Below, piece by piece: positions 10,491 to 24,265 of a stretch of DNA of 64,000 nucleotides (its first letter is position 1; every line of letters starts with the position of its first letter). Both the position numbers and the translations under genes were made by a program. Under the pieces are notes generated by a model. That model saw nothing but the letters and a program-made list of their open reading frames with translations. It was not told the origin of the DNA and did not search any database. The DNA comes from Microvelia longipes (lineage: Eukaryota > Arthropoda > Insecta > Hemiptera > Veliidae): the NCBI GenBank assembly GCA_018340805.1, contig JACMZG010000008.1, positions 79,738,042 to 79,802,041 on the forward strand, read 5' to 3'.

Positions 10491-13400
10491 AAAAATTAAA
10501 GTGAACTCAATACTTTTTCACCTGAGATATAGGGTTAGGAAAAGTAAAGAGTCATCGTTATGGGACATCATCAAGTTTTCACTATGTTTTCTACTGAGCA
10601 GGACTCAGATTCATCTACGATAGCAATTTAGAAAAAAAAATTAAAACCAAGCACTCAGGTCCAATTTTGAGGAAATAATATTTAAAAATTACATTTCTTA
10701 AAGTCTATCCTACTTTTTTACCTACAAAGTTAGAACAAAGGTTGGTTTTTCATCCTCCTCCCATCATATGCATATTCTATGAATATAATTCACTAATTTG
10801 CATAATTTGCTGATGTTGCTAATTGAAAATAAGTGCATATTTTTGGATATTTTGCTTTGAACGGAGATATTTTAATATAAGTGTGTACACAATTTTAAGC
10901 CGTCAAGTGAAAAGTACGGAGAGTCTTTGGCTTCTTTGCTCACTGAATGGCTTTAATGTTTCTCCATTTTTAATGACAACTATTAAATCTGCATAATAAC
11001 TATGACACATTTATATAAAGTTTTTATTCCTTTGCTAGCTTTAAACTTAAAACTCTGTAATATCGAAATCTGTTCTTCCCTTTAACTAAGATTCTATACT
11101 ATTATCTTGTTTTATTATCCTGAATTAGCAAAGTATACCATATACTACTACTATATCTCTTATTGACTGTAGATAATACTTGATTGGGTTTAGTCGTTTT
11201 TAATTATAATTTATTTTTACCGATATATTTGTTAATTAATTAATTAATTTACCTGAATATAATGATAACTAATTTAATAGATTTTATGTATGTACAATTT
11301 GAGTTTGAGGCTTTAAATTAGTTAATCAAATCAAAGTGTGTATGAGAACACTTCTTAAATCAAGCTAGACTTGTAGATTCGCAGAGAAAACCCTGTGCAA
11401 TATAATGTAGCAACGTTATCTTGATAAGTTTCAACAACGGAAAATATATTTTTAATTTTAAAATATAGTACTTAAACAAAATTATTTAAAAATCATGACA
11501 TTAAATTGAATAGAATCATTTAAATTTAATCAAAATTTAAATTTATTTACTAAAAAATCTGAAATATGAGCTTAAAAAGATTGTATGTGGCTTCAAATTT
11601 TATAATTTTTGTTTGAACTCATTAAGTATTGCGATAATTCCAAATATGAGTTTTAATTTTTTTTATATATAAACAGAGGAAAGACATTTAAGTTCTTCAT
11701 CAGATTGTTCCAGCTTTTCAGGTTTTGTACGTATTGGTGCCTCTTGTTCACACCTTACTTTCAATGTTACTCCTATAGAAGTTTAATATTAGTAACTAGA
11801 TATTCTTTTACAGGCTGATATATCTTTTACGCTTTTCCCTAACGTTTTGATTTAGTGAATCTACGTAACCGTTTTACAAAGGATATAAACATGCCTAATG
11901 TTTGTGTAGTGTTTGTTATTTTTATAAGAGGTTTTAAAAAGTATTGTAGGCGTTATTTTGCATAGAGTTTTAAAAAATAAAATATGATCTCCGAAAAACC
12001 AGGGATGGTTCACCGTGATATGTCATTATTCCATTTCAGGTGTTTATAGAGAGGCCTCCCATATTTCGAGTTGTGTTGACAAAGTTTGTCCCCATCTGCA
12101 CTTTTATATGTTAGAAATTGTGTGATCTGAGTTAATCTAATAATCGATTTGTGCTTTAAGCTTCTTAGGTTAAATTTGAACAACAGTATTAACCATATGA
12201 CAAAAGTACGTATATTTTTTTTGGTGTAATTAGAGCAACGGTTTTCACGGAAAAATCGTCTTCTTATTTATATAGATATTAAAATACTTCTTTTAGTAAC
12301 TTATAAAGTTTTAATGGTACTTGATCATTTAACCCACCATATCCTTACTCATGCATTTACTTTTTCTTAGATCTCACAAAGAATATTCCATTTATAATAG
12401 TGGTGACATATAAACAAACCCCATAAGATAATATATAATGTTATTCACAGTTGGTATATTTTGTATAAAAACATTTGTTTAGCATGCATGTGACTATGCG
12501 TTATAAGATATATGAAATCTGGTGACCTCCAAAGTTTCACATCTCAGCAAAAATCATATCAGCATTAGGTGCAAACAATATCTTATTCTCAATATTGTGT
12601 CCATGACTTGGGTGTATGTATTATTTTCTATAGGATACATATATTTGTGAAAACTAAATATATATTAGGGCCGAAAAATAAATTATAATTGCCCAAAATT
12701 AGAGTTGAAATTTAGGACCGTTAACTAAGATAGACTGCATATCCCATACCTGGTTTCTGTAATAAAAAGTACACAATCGTCTATATCAATATCAACAAAC
12801 ATTATCAATATCTGAGTATGTACTCAACCCTGATTTAATGCCCTATTGATCAATTATATATTGTTGAGTATCAACATTGATGACTATCTCATCTAGTAGC
12901 AAATTACTATATGCCTCCAGTAGTTCTATTGTATAGGGGTGATTCCATGCATAAGTGTGACAAATAAATATTTGACGATGATGAAAGATCCAACTAACTG
13001 ACATTTTTTGGTATAAAACATATAAACGGTTTATGTGGAACACTTTTTTATTATTCATCTTGTGTATAATCTAAAAAATATCGGCGTTTGATAAGTTCGT
13101 TTTATTGAAATCAATTTTAATGAAAATATAAGGAGTGAGAGAGTGCCCATTTTAGACTGAGGATTTAAAGTAGCTTCGGCCTCCGATTGGTAGAGGAATT
13201 GATGATGTTGATTGACTTTTTTCTAATATAGTAAATTCTTTTGTGACGTTACAACATTTTACTGTTATTATGACCTTTGACACCACATTATAGCATGGTT
13301 TTCTAGGATTGGTATCGCTATTTCTTCCCTCAGTGTTTTAACTTGACCTTTATTTACTCAATACATTGTTTTTTTATTAAAATAGTGATTACCGTTTGTA

Positions 13401-16400
13401 TTTTATATTTGTGTCAAATAACGTATCGCCAACTTTAAGATTACACTTTGTGGTGACGTCGGTTACTATTCTCCAAGCGGGGGGGTAATTTGAGTACTCT
13501 GAGTGTGATTCGATCACTATGCATTGTATCCTTGCATGAGGTGTGGTTAATTCTCACAGCCCGCTTATTCTGGAAACAATATATCCCTGATGGGCCTCAG
13601 CAAAGAGCTGTTTCCTCCGGAAACGTGGTGTATCATCACATGTACGTGTGTTTACTTAATATAGATGCCTTCTCTAGCTGTTATATTTACTGCTACCCAC
13701 GCGTTGCGATGTTGTGGATTGCATAATTCTCCCAAACTCATCAGTGGATAATCTCATCCTCGCATTGATAAATTATTACTATTTACACGTCTTAATGTGG
13801 CGCAGAAAAAAACCAACAAGAGTTCAATGCTCATATACCAGTGAGCTTCTGAGTAAATTAATTATAGCCTCCACAAAAACATTCTTTCATGACAGAACCT
13901 GGTGGACTCCTTATCAGTTACACTTCGATAAATTCAAGCTGTACTTTTACTATGACAGACTACTAAGCTCTGTGTATCCGATTCAGAGGCAGACAACCTA
14001 TGTATATTTTTTCTATTCCTCCAATTATTTATAAAGATGTAGATATTATTCTCTTGTGTCCATGTTTTAAGATTTGGCCCAATTCTCTATGATTGTATTT
14101 AATTTTATTAATTTACATATTTAATTACATATTTTTACACATAGCAATGTATGTTATTAATGCCATTGTGTTTTAACAATTCTTGTCTCAAAGTGAGAGT
14201 TTGTGTCTAAATTTCTCACGTGGTTGCCAATTTAAATTTAAAGACCTTTGTGTTTGCTACGTTGCACATGTCATAAAACTTTCCACAATTTATGTCACAA
14301 TACCGCTTCAATTTTTAGTTTACCATATATTCATTTAATTTAGACCACCTATACTCCATGAAAGTAATATTTTGGTAGTATACTGAGTTTAAGTGGTGTT
14401 TCCTTAAATATTATTGATACATATTTTGATGTTTAAAATTAGTGTATAAATTAGTGTATGGTAGTCTAGAGTAAACATTTCTGCATCCTCAATTAAATAT
14501 ATATGATTGGTATTAATAGTTTAGAAACCTTATAATACTGTTCAGTTTTTGCTGAATTAATATCCACCAAGCAATACTATGTTATTTATCGTATCTTATT
14601 TTGGTAGCTCTATTTAAAATTAGAAACAGGAGTATGATTAACTTTTAGTTAAATCACCACTTCTCCAAACGATGTGAATATTCTATTGATTCTGATACTT
14701 TTGGCCCTTTAAAGCTATTTAATCTTTCATATCTCATGAATTATACGTTGCGTAACTCACTTTCAAGTCACCAAGGATAATATTTCATGATTTACTGATT
14801 TTAACTAGAACAAATATTTATCTTTTCTTATATATTTCCTCGCTCTCATTACATGAAGTCCTGCACATATAGGTGAGTAAAAGATTACATGTGATTGTCT
14901 CTAAATAGAATAAAATATCTCGTTACACCCGTCATGATCACGCTTGAATGGTTAATCTAGTGTAAATTCTCTATAATATAAATAATGGATGTCCTTTTCC
15001 TAAAGTGTGTGTTTTCACAAAAGTGTTTTGAGATCTAACGTTCTGTGATGTTTAGAAATAGTAATATGTTGTCTATTATTGAGTCGTAAGAACTCACCCT
15101 CGCTTAGTGAGTTGTACACTTATGTCTTGACTATGAGTATCATTCGGAATTACATGAGCTTCACTACCGAAAAGCGCAGCGGAGTGCGGAAATCACTAAG
15201 GAGGTGTAGCTTGTGCTATTAGGCGAAAATTGTGTTTATGTATGTATCACGTCTATTAACTGCTCCAAATATATATTAACTGGACTCTGAGCGGCAGAAA
15301 AATTTTGATAAGATGATCATAAAACGCTAAAAAAATTTAATATTTTGTATGCGCATATAGAGATTGTGTACACCATGGCTAATGCTACAACGGTGTAATT
15401 CTATATACTGTATGCCAAAGTATATTCATGCCTTATAATTAGCAACTAAGTTCACTATTTTAATTAATAATATAGAAAAACATTAGTTTTTGAGTTTTTT
15501 AAAAATACCATGAAAAATCTAAATCTCCTTATTTGTATTTATAAACTATCAAGTTAAGAAGATGACAATAACATTGCACACGGATAAGTATAACAATAAG
15601 TTCATCTTTCCACTAAAAGTACAGATAACGATGCTTCCATCATACACTATTCTAGTAATTATCTGTGTTCAATATCCAGCACTTGAGAAAGATTAAGCTT
15701 ATCATGGCTTTTTCTTTTAAATTGAGCGATGGTGAAAGAGGTATAGTAATGGTATGTTCCAATGAGGATTTTATGTGTTTGGTGTTTGTGAGCTTAATCG
15801 GAGATAGAATTGAATACGGATATAATGATTCGCTGTCCACTATTGTAGGCAACTGTGAGTGAAAGCTCGAAATATTACGCTTCCGATAGTACTGTGTACG
15901 TCTTTTATTTGTTATATTAATGTACGTACTGTGTTGAATACTACTATTATATGGACAAAGCTAAGCTGTGATATGACGTGGAAGTAGGTAGGTGAGCTAA
16001 AAATTGCAATTGAGTTACGCTAAACGCATCACTCGCAAGAGATGATGATAGTGGAAATACACTCGACTAGGTGACCTCACATACCTGATTGATTGTTAGT
16101 TTATAAGTTATAATAATCATATATACAATTTCTTTTTATTTTGATTTTTATTTTTATAATTCCTCCCATAATTATATCTTTTTTTTTTAAGCTACTTGGG
16201 TCATCCCATTTACATATTTGTTGTGTTAAACCACATAAGTGAATTTCTTTTTTGGTACTTTCGTTCATAGATATATTATTTATCATTATTATACATTTTA
16301 GATTATATTAAAAATTTATCAACATATTCAGAGAAACTGACAAGTTCGTTTTCTTTCTCACACACCATTTTCGAGATTCGCCATATACAATAGTCCCCTT

Positions 16401-18824
16401 TGATTACTCTTTAAAACATCCTCTAATAATATGATGTTTGTATAATTCATTATTTTTCTATACTTATATAATAAATTTAAAGTTAGTTATTGCTGTATAT
16501 CTAAATATTTGGTCGTGTTTCTTAAATTGATTTTTTATTCCACCATTGTTGAATAATTATAGTCGTTATATAATGCCTGATATGATATTTAATTTTTTTT
16601 TTTTAAAAGTTATTTATTTTTTATAGTTTTATGATCATTTTTTTGTGTTAAGTTTATAGATTCTAGATATATTTCTTATATCACATTTTACGTTTGAATG
16701 GGTATCCCAACTCTATGTTAGGGTATAACAATGAATATAATTAAAGTACCCACTGTGAATTGATGTTTCTCACACATATTATGCTAACCAAATAAATAAA
16801 TTTTTTATTTGTACTTTTTTCATGAATTATTTAAAAATAATTTCTTTTTAATTAATTAATTAAATTTTATCAACATATTCAGAGAAACTGAGTTGTTTTT
16901 TAAAATGTGTATAGTTATTACTAAATTGTATTTTTTAAATTAAAATTTAAGTATTTTGTGTTCAAATTGTGTTTCTTAAATTAATTTTATTAATTTTTAA
17001 GTATGTAGTTATTAATTTTTTTTTTTAAAAGTATTTATTTATAGTAGATCATTTTTGTGTTAAGTTAAGATTCAGAGATAATCTATAAAAAGTAATGACT
17101 AGTAATAATTTAATTGATTTCAATATAAAAACACCATCTCTGAATTTTATTTATTGACTTAAATTTTAATTTAAAGTCTGAATCCTATTGTTTTAATTTT
17201 TTGCCAGTTTTATGTGTCGTTAATTTTTTTTAATTTGAAATTTTATTTTAATAATTTTAAGAAAAGATTTATATTATTTCTAGGTATTTTTTAATAAATT
17301 AATTTCTTTAGTATAAATAAGTAAGGCCTACAAAATAGATCAACAAATATTTAATTTTTTTAGACTTTTATGGAGTTTTTTTTTAAGGATGAGAAGTAGC
17401 TCTATTTGTGTTGGAAAATTCATTAAGATGGTTCTTCCTGATGGTGTATTAACTTTTCATTTAAAGCTCCTTTTAAACAGATTTTCTTACTTTTTCTCTG
17501 TCTTGTTATCTTTTGATCCGAGAGGAGTGTTGTTATATTTAATTATAAATAATTAAATTACCTATATATTGTATAATTACATCAGTGATAGTGATATTAA
17601 TTTGGGAAAGATTATATATTATAATACCTCATTTGTTATATTCCCCAAATTTGAACTCAATTTACTAGGGAAAGAGACCATTTTTCAAAGTTTAGGAACA
17701 CGATTGTTCCTATTTTTCAGGAAAACCGAGTTACTTTTCAGCCAGAGCTTTTTATAATTAAGTTTTATAATTATTTAGTTTGTGTTTGCTTATCGCTTTC
17801 GTCTCTTGAAATATTTATTTTTGTGTTTTGTGGTTTTATTATCAATGTCTATGCCTGTGATAACGTAATTAAGTCTTATTTTTATATAAAAATATACTGT
17901 ACCTAATTATAAGTGGCAATCAATATTTATTAATTTTAATTTTATCATTTTAATGTGCTAATTAGGTCTATTTCTTTTTCATTTGGGATTTATATTTTAT
18001 TTTATTAATTTTAAAATTATTTTAATAACTTGTCGATGTACTCAATTAATTTTGTAAAATTCAGAAAAGAAAATTACAAAAGGAGGTGATTTTAAGAAAA
18101 TATAGAGTATTATTTATTTGCTTAAAAATTTTACAGAAATATGGCTCACATTGTACAGTTTTAACTTTAGTTTTTAATTGAGATGTAAACTAAAAAGTTA
18201 TAACAATTTAATTCAAAATGGATAAAATAAAATAATAAATTTCTAATGAAATTTTTGAACACAAAATAATGTGTAGTAAACCACATTTTTTTTAAAGCTT
18301 TCCATTATTTAAAAAAATATTAATTATTTAAATTTATTATTATAAAGTATCTACTTTTCAATAGTATTAAAAATAATCATGTATAATGCAAAATAATAAT
18401 TTCGATTTTATCTTAGTGCAATAAGTTAATTAATAAACATCTATAAATTTCTCTTATTAAATAAATATAGTAATTATAATTAAATAGTTATAAAATAAAT
18501 ATTTCTTTTTAGCATAAAATTACCGGTTCCTAAAAGTTGTGAAAATTATTATAGGTTTTGGTTTGATTGCGTGTACTTCCTACATATCAGGTCTTAGTTT
18601 TGGTTTTTTTATTTGTTACAAGTTGGAAATTAAAAAAATTGTTAAATTATGCAGAATAAAACTAATGCAGGGACTTAAATGAGTTTATAGCAGAGCTGTT
18701 TGTGCCAGCGACTAAAAACACTTTCATGGGTATTTTGACAGTTACAGCATGGACTCTGCTGAAACTAGCGTTCATAACCTTAAGGTAACCTACCTTTTGT
18801 TTTTTAACTGTTGTAGCCAAAGAG
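10491..18824. other. Intergenic AT-rich DNA without recognisable genes
   Basis: Several 60-106-codon open frames (for example 13714-14034 plus and 12843-13058 minus) show no family motif, no splice logic and AT-driven composition. Apart from the duplication at 16312-17090 no structured element was recognised. Confidence 0.5.
16312..17090 (+). repeat. Imperfect direct duplication in AT-rich DNA
   Basis: TTATCAACATATTCAGAGAA at 16315 recurs at 16868. Both are followed, in the same order, by GTGTTTCTTAAATT, TTTTTTTTTTAAAAG and GATCATTTTT...TGTGTTAAGTT blocks. Offset about 500-550 bases; no coding sequence seen. Confidence 0.55.
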
Positions 18825-19210
18825 ACTAATACTTAGATGGAGGATACAACAGCTCTTATCATTCCTTGGGTAGATAGGTGCCGTAACTGTACCCTGGTGA
18901 CGTATTGTTTTTTATTTTTCCTACGTAAATATTAGATTATTTTTCCACTATTTTGTCCTAATTTAAGTAAATGAAATTTAAAATAAGTTTTAATTATTAT
19001 CTATTGCATGTATTCTTTAATTGTCTGTGTTGAATAAAGTGGTTTAATGAGGCGTCACTGAAAAATGCCCGCCGTTTGTGGAGTGCGTGCTAAAATAGGG
19101 GTTGTAGAGAGGGATGGGGGAGTATCTAGTCTCTCTCTTGGGAGACTATAGTAGGGGTAAATACAGTTATGACACCTAGTGGAAGCTGTCTCACTTCCAG
19201 ACTCCTTATC
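18825..19210 (+). repeat. Dispersed repeat family F, copy 2
   Basis: AGCTCTTATCATTCCTTGGG, GGCGTCACTGAAAAATGCCC and CTTGGGAGACTATAGT match 8350-8690. Confidence 0.65.
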
Positions 19211-20316
19211 ACTGTGCTATTTTGGCCATGTACACCCTCAAAGTATTAGTGTCTTTGGTTGTAGCTTTGACTTTCAGGTCAGGGTTAGAGAATGAGATTC
19301 ATTGAGGGTTAAAGAATGAGGGTTAATGAATGAGCACTCTGTTGTCAGGGATGATAGAATTATCTGTAGGGTGGCACTGGATTAGCCAGATCAGTGAGCC
19401 TAGCTAGAGTCTGGTGATGCTAGAGATGATGATGAGATTGGTGAGACTGGAAGGACGAGGGTGACCAAGTGAGACTAATGTGATCAGAGGAGCTAGTAAG
19501 ACTAGATAAAATAAGCACGATGTGAACTAGAAGTCTGTGCATCCCAGGGAAGACGAGTTTAGGTAGAGTCTGGTTTAGCTATATCAACTAGAAAAACTGT
19601 GAACTAGTCATATGTGCCACCATGTATGGTGGATGCGCTTCCTAGATGATTGAATGTGTACAGTATTTGGGGTGAATTAGTTGAGTGAAAGGAAAACTGA
19701 TATGACCCCTATGGGTTTAGGAAAAACTCAAAAGGAAAAATGTGATTGGGGTTATGGAGAGGGGAGGTGTTTTTTAACACTAATATATACTATAGTGGAA
19801 GTATACCACTGGACAACAATGTCTGCGTCGGGGCCACAGACTGACCACTCTAGTGTCTTGTTTTTTATAACCCAGGATCCCAATAGAGAGATAAGACTCC
19901 CCCTCTCACCAATTGACTTTCCTTTAAACTAATTATGAGGTAAAATTTTTCATTATTCTTACAAGTTCAACAAAAACTTATATGTTTGATCGAAGATAGC
20001 TGCAGCTGACTGCTATTTGCTACTGCATATACTGTGTAATTTTACAAAAATATTTTCTCCTAAAGTAATTTAATTATTTGCTTCAAGCATTAATCATAAT
20101 TACTGCAGTCGCTTTAATAGACCTAATATTGAAATGATTGAATACAATGAAACATAATGCAACGATTCCCTGCTGATTTCCAATTAATTTTTCTTCTATA
20201 ATTTTTATGTTATCAGTATAACTGTTTTAAGTTATTCTGCCAAATTAATCATAACAGTACCATAGCGCTTAATTTATCTGAATTTATATGTGTCACCTTA
20301 TTTTAATTCCATTTCA
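19211..20316. other. Intergenic, no gene recognised
   Basis: 19260-19650 is unusually rich in GTGAGACT/GATGAG-like purine words. The 83-codon frame at 19681-19932 matches nothing recognised. Confidence 0.4.
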
Positions 20317-20324
20317 ATATATAT

Positions 20325-20392
<68 letters not shown>

Positions 20393-20470
20393 CCTGTATG
20401 TAAGAACTTCTATCCTTGCTTATGGCACACAATAAGTCTTGAAGGCTTCCTAAAATCAACACGTAACTTG
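20317..20470 (+). repeat. (TA)n(TG)n microsatellite with family J flank
   Basis: A pure TA tract passes into TG and then into TATGGCACACAATAAGTCTT, aligning with the flanks at 1210 and (inverted) 45640. Confidence 0.72.
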
Positions 20471-20973
20471 GCATATAGTGAGATTTTAAGTATTTAACGG
20501 AGCCTATTGTTTGTGGAAACATGTATGATGTCATTATTACAAATAAAGATATAACTGAAGACCCTTCTTTAGAAATGAAGAGAAATTTAGTTTCATATTG
20601 TTCAGCTTGAGTTTTATTATTTTTATTTTATACTTCATTGATAGTTTATAATTTTATTGTTAAACACATCCAGTGGTTTACCTTTTATTTTTAAATGATA
20701 AATGATTTTACTTTAATTTGAATATATTTTTGTTTACGTGATGTACAATTATTCCTTGCAAAGGCCTAACTATGTAACATTTTATTTTTTGTTATCTTAA
20801 TTTCTGTTTGAACAATATAAAGTATTTCAGACAATTTTTTTTCTGTATGGGATTTAAAAATTGTCTGACTTGTTTGATTTTAATTTATTTTATAATCATT
20901 ATAAACATGGTTTAACTTTTAAACCCTATTTTTAGAATAATACTAGTATAGAAGGAGCATAGGATTATAAATA

Positions 20974-21295
20974 CATAGAGATATATCACTAGATGGGACT
21001 TAGTGGTTGAGTTTTGAAACATCCAAAAAGTAACCTGACCACATTCAATTGTCAATATAATCAAATAAACAGATCAAAATTACAGTAACTTATATATATT
21101 AAAGAGCATTTGAAATACATATCAAAACACAGATAATGTGGGGGAAGCTAAAAACTATTGATTTATTATAACCTTAACTCTCTCTTAAAGGAGATTTAAA
21201 TGAAGTTCACAAAGTCCCTGAGAGCCTTAAAAAGATGTTTCATGCCTCTCAATGTTTTGAGATATACTATGCCCCCTCTAGTATATATTTCTATG
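20974..21295. mobile_element. MITE family C copy 1 (TIR CATAGAGATAT...)
   Basis: This is a roughly 320-bp copy beginning CATAGAGATATATCACTAGA and ending CCCCCTCTAGTATATATTTC followed by TATG. The termini are imperfect inverted repeats. The interior matches the copies at 25502, 33521 and 40604 throughout (TTTTGAAACATC, GTAACCTGACCAC, TATAACCTTAACTC). It is nested in a small dispersed element whose uninterrupted counterpart lies at 51005-51120. Confidence 0.85.
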
Positions 21296-21404
21296 CATTA
21301 ATATGGAATTATACTGATAACACAGAAACCAAAAGGGGTACCACCCTAACAACAACTTATGTTGTTGACCCTGAACTTTTTTTATGTTGCCATCTTTACT
21401 GCAA

Positions 21405-21700
21405 CATCATGAGTCATGTCCCACTCTGTTTCGTTACGTCTAACTCATCAGGGCACTGACAGAGCCTAAACTCACTCTGACCTTCAATTTAAATTCAATT
21501 TTAATTGATGGTCAGAGTTAGTTAAGGCTCAGTCGGCACCCTGATGAGTTAGGCGTAACAAAACAGAGTGGGACATGACTTTATGTTAAGCCATCAATGA
21601 GAACGAATGTCAAATGTTTCTTCTACATTTGAAGAAACAGTTTCTTCAAGTAGCATTGCATTTTGCTTTTACATTTCCTAAGTGTCTCGGCACAATTATA
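21405..21700. repeat. Dispersed repeat family A, inverted pair
   Basis: The minus-strand piece 21405-21490 (GTCCCACTCTGTTTCGTTAC) and the plus-strand copy 21493-21700 (CAAAACAGAGTGGGACATGA) make an imperfect palindrome of about 80-bp arms. Confidence 0.68.
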
Positions 21701-22469
21701 TATTGTGTCAACTAATTCATATTTTGCAAACTCGGTAGTATCAAATGATACACTATATTAAAGTTTACCAATAAAACAAATGGCAGAAAATCCCTGTAGA
21801 ATTCAAAAATAAGTAAACAATATTTCATAAACACAACGAGGAACCAAACATTAGAAAATTAATTTCTCTGTGACTGACTTGTATTATTTTATGTGTAATC
21901 ATAACACACATCAAAGCCTCTGCCATCTCCATAATGTACATATAACATACTTAATAAAAGAGGAAGAAGTCCCTCCACAAAAGTAGATTTCATCAGTGCT
22001 AGCCGTTGAATAAAGAAGAAGGTGATAGATGAGTCTTACAGATCAGATATCAAAGATTGAGTGTGTGTTTTTTATAATACACTTCTGAAAAGAATCATTA
22101 GAATCCAATTTTTCACTCTTCAATTTTTCAATTCAATTCAAAAATCCTTTTATTTATTTGTAGTACATTTTTTAGCTATTATACAATATATATATAATAT
22201 ATAAATTTTCCTTAATACTAACATTCAATAGAGCACATCACACAAAGGCTAAGCCTGAGAGTGAGGAGCATTAAAAATTATCAAAATATAGTAAAGAATA
22301 TAATTATTAAACAATAATTTTTTTTTAAAAAATTGACTGAACAGTCTATAGTAAATTATCATAAATATCACATTTATAACTAGTAAGTTAAAACAAGTCT
22401 TAAAATATATATCACTTTAGTTGTATAAAAATACACATCTTTATTTTTATTTTATTGAACATTGAAAGT

Positions 22470-22745
22470 TTTTTTAAATTTTATTTAGGCTCTATAATGT
22501 GACCTAGCTGATTTAGCTCCTGTTGAGAGTAAGAGATTAGCCAACTATGTATACTTTTTTTAAAAGACTTAGTTATTTTTTCTTTTAAATCAAATGGGAA
22601 TTTATTAAGCAAAACAGGTCCTATAAAAGTTATGTGATGTTGACCAATACTTTTATTACAATAAGGAACATTATATTTAGAGCTATTTCTCAGGTTATAT
22701 TTAGAGCTATTTCTCTAAAAACTATTTTATACAATAATTAATGGA
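22470..22745 (-). pseudogene. Non-LTR retrotransposon C-terminal fragment (minus strand)
   Basis: Minus-strand translation reads KYNVPYCNKSIGQHHITFIG, PVLLNKFPFDLKEKITKSF. This is the typical end of LINE ORF2 proteins (xxPxCRTxxGQKSFxYxGPxLWNxLP...FK..LK..L). A 27-bp segment (ATATTTAGAGCTATTTCTC) occurs twice in tandem at about 22674-22714. Confidence 0.65.
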
Positions 22746-23597
22746 GCGTTAATTAATAATTTAATTATTAACCTTCAAGAACCAGAAGTAATCACCTGTG
22801 AATTGGCTTTTGTGTTATCAGTAGTGCTCAATCTATTTACGTCTATTGTATTATTCCAAGACTTGAAACAATGGATTATATCTACCTAGTCAATTTATTA
22901 CTGTCTTTGTCTTGTATTTTAAATGCTCTCTCTTATTTCTCTTATCCTGGTCTTGAATTGATAGTTTTATGACTGGAATTAAATAAAGAAAAATATATAT
23001 TTTAATGTATTCTGCATGAGTTTTATCCAATTGCAGTAATAAGTTTATTGTATTCTATTGATTAATTCTGACTGCTTTTTGATGGAATCAGCATACATCT
23101 GTAGAATTCCTTTCATGTCTATTTTTATGCTGCTGTCAATTGATGAAAACTAAGTTTGTTACTTAAATATGTATTTTTTAAAATCTATTAACCAGAAAAA
23201 TGTTTTAAATATTCTTAACAGACAGTCCTAATGTTGCATTATTCAGCAATTTTATCTTGATTGGTTTTTTCAGTCTGTACAGCTTAAGTGTTTGATATAC
23301 TGTTGACCGTTGTCCAAGGATAAATTTAGGATGGAAAGATGTCACGTTCAAGTAATTTTGTGTAATGATTTTTTTTCCTTCTTTAATTAATATGACTGGT
23401 TGGTGGATTTTAATTAAGTCATGTACTCTTGAATTTGATACATTATTCAAAAAAATAATATTAGGTATTTCCAATCTGTTGTTTCTAATTATATAGATTC
23501 AATGTAGATTAACTTGAAGAATGCATTTAATAATTATTTTTGTAAATCAAGTTTACATTGTGATTTAATTTAATTTAAACAGACATAATTTTTTTGA

Positions 23598-23600
23598 ATA

Positions 23601-23652
<52 letters not shown>

Positions 23653-23659
23653 ATATGTG

Positions 23660-23703
<44 letters not shown>

Positions 23704-23740
23704 TGTGTGGTGTGTATAATATATATATATATATTATATA

Positions 23741-23774
<34 letters not shown>

Positions 23775-23775
23775 A
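23598..23775 (+). repeat. Compound (TA)n(TG)n(TA)n microsatellite
   Basis: TA, then about 70 bases of TG with GGTG interruptions, then TA again. No family J flank was found. Confidence 0.9.
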
Positions 23776-23868
23776 ATGGGAATGGGATGAAAAGATTATT
23801 GGCAGAAACATATCGTTCAAAAATTTTCAATTTAGGTATTTTGAGATTTCTTTAACTTTTACTAAGAA

Positions 23869-24052
23869 GCTTACATAGCTCAACAAATGGCTAAAATCAT
23901 TTGACAGCACGGGAAAATAGTGTCAAAGAAACAATGAGGTTGGTTTGTTTGAAATGGTGGGCGTGGTTTACAATTAAGGAATAACCTCATTGGTTCCCTG
24001 ACATTATTTTCCTCTGCTCTCAACTGATTTTAGCCGTGTGTTACACTGTAGT
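23869..24052. mobile_element. Palindromic MITE family I copy 1
   Basis: A 184-bp, largely self-complementary element. Its left part (AATGGCTAAAATCATTTGAC, CAATGAGGTTGG) pairs with the right part (AACCTCATTGGTTCCCTGAC, GATTTTAGCCGTGTGTTACA). Relatives at 29783 and 29999. Confidence 0.7.
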
Positions 24053-24265
24053 CTAATATAAATATGCTGTAATGCATAGGTGTAGGTAACGCTTCATGTT
24101 TATTGATTAAGAGTGGTATTCTAGAACATACTTGACATATTAGTAAGATATATTACTATGCCACAAATATAAGAATATGCAGGGTTGTCGGACTTAAATA
24201 GAGAGGGCGGTAAGACTGATGGCAACGCTGAGTGTCCACTCTGGTGGCTAAACAATGAACTATTT

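Noticed and set aside
13490..14034. Two adjacent plus-strand frames of 78 and 106 codons
   Set aside because: No recognisable domain; adjacent frames overlap out of phase; likely chance.
19681..19932. 83-codon plus-strand frame
   Set aside because: Compositionally ordinary but no recognised domain and no supporting splice sites.
23205..23474. 89-codon minus-strand frame beside LINE remnants
   Set aside because: No convincing LINE or host-protein motif could be seen, so not annotated as coding.
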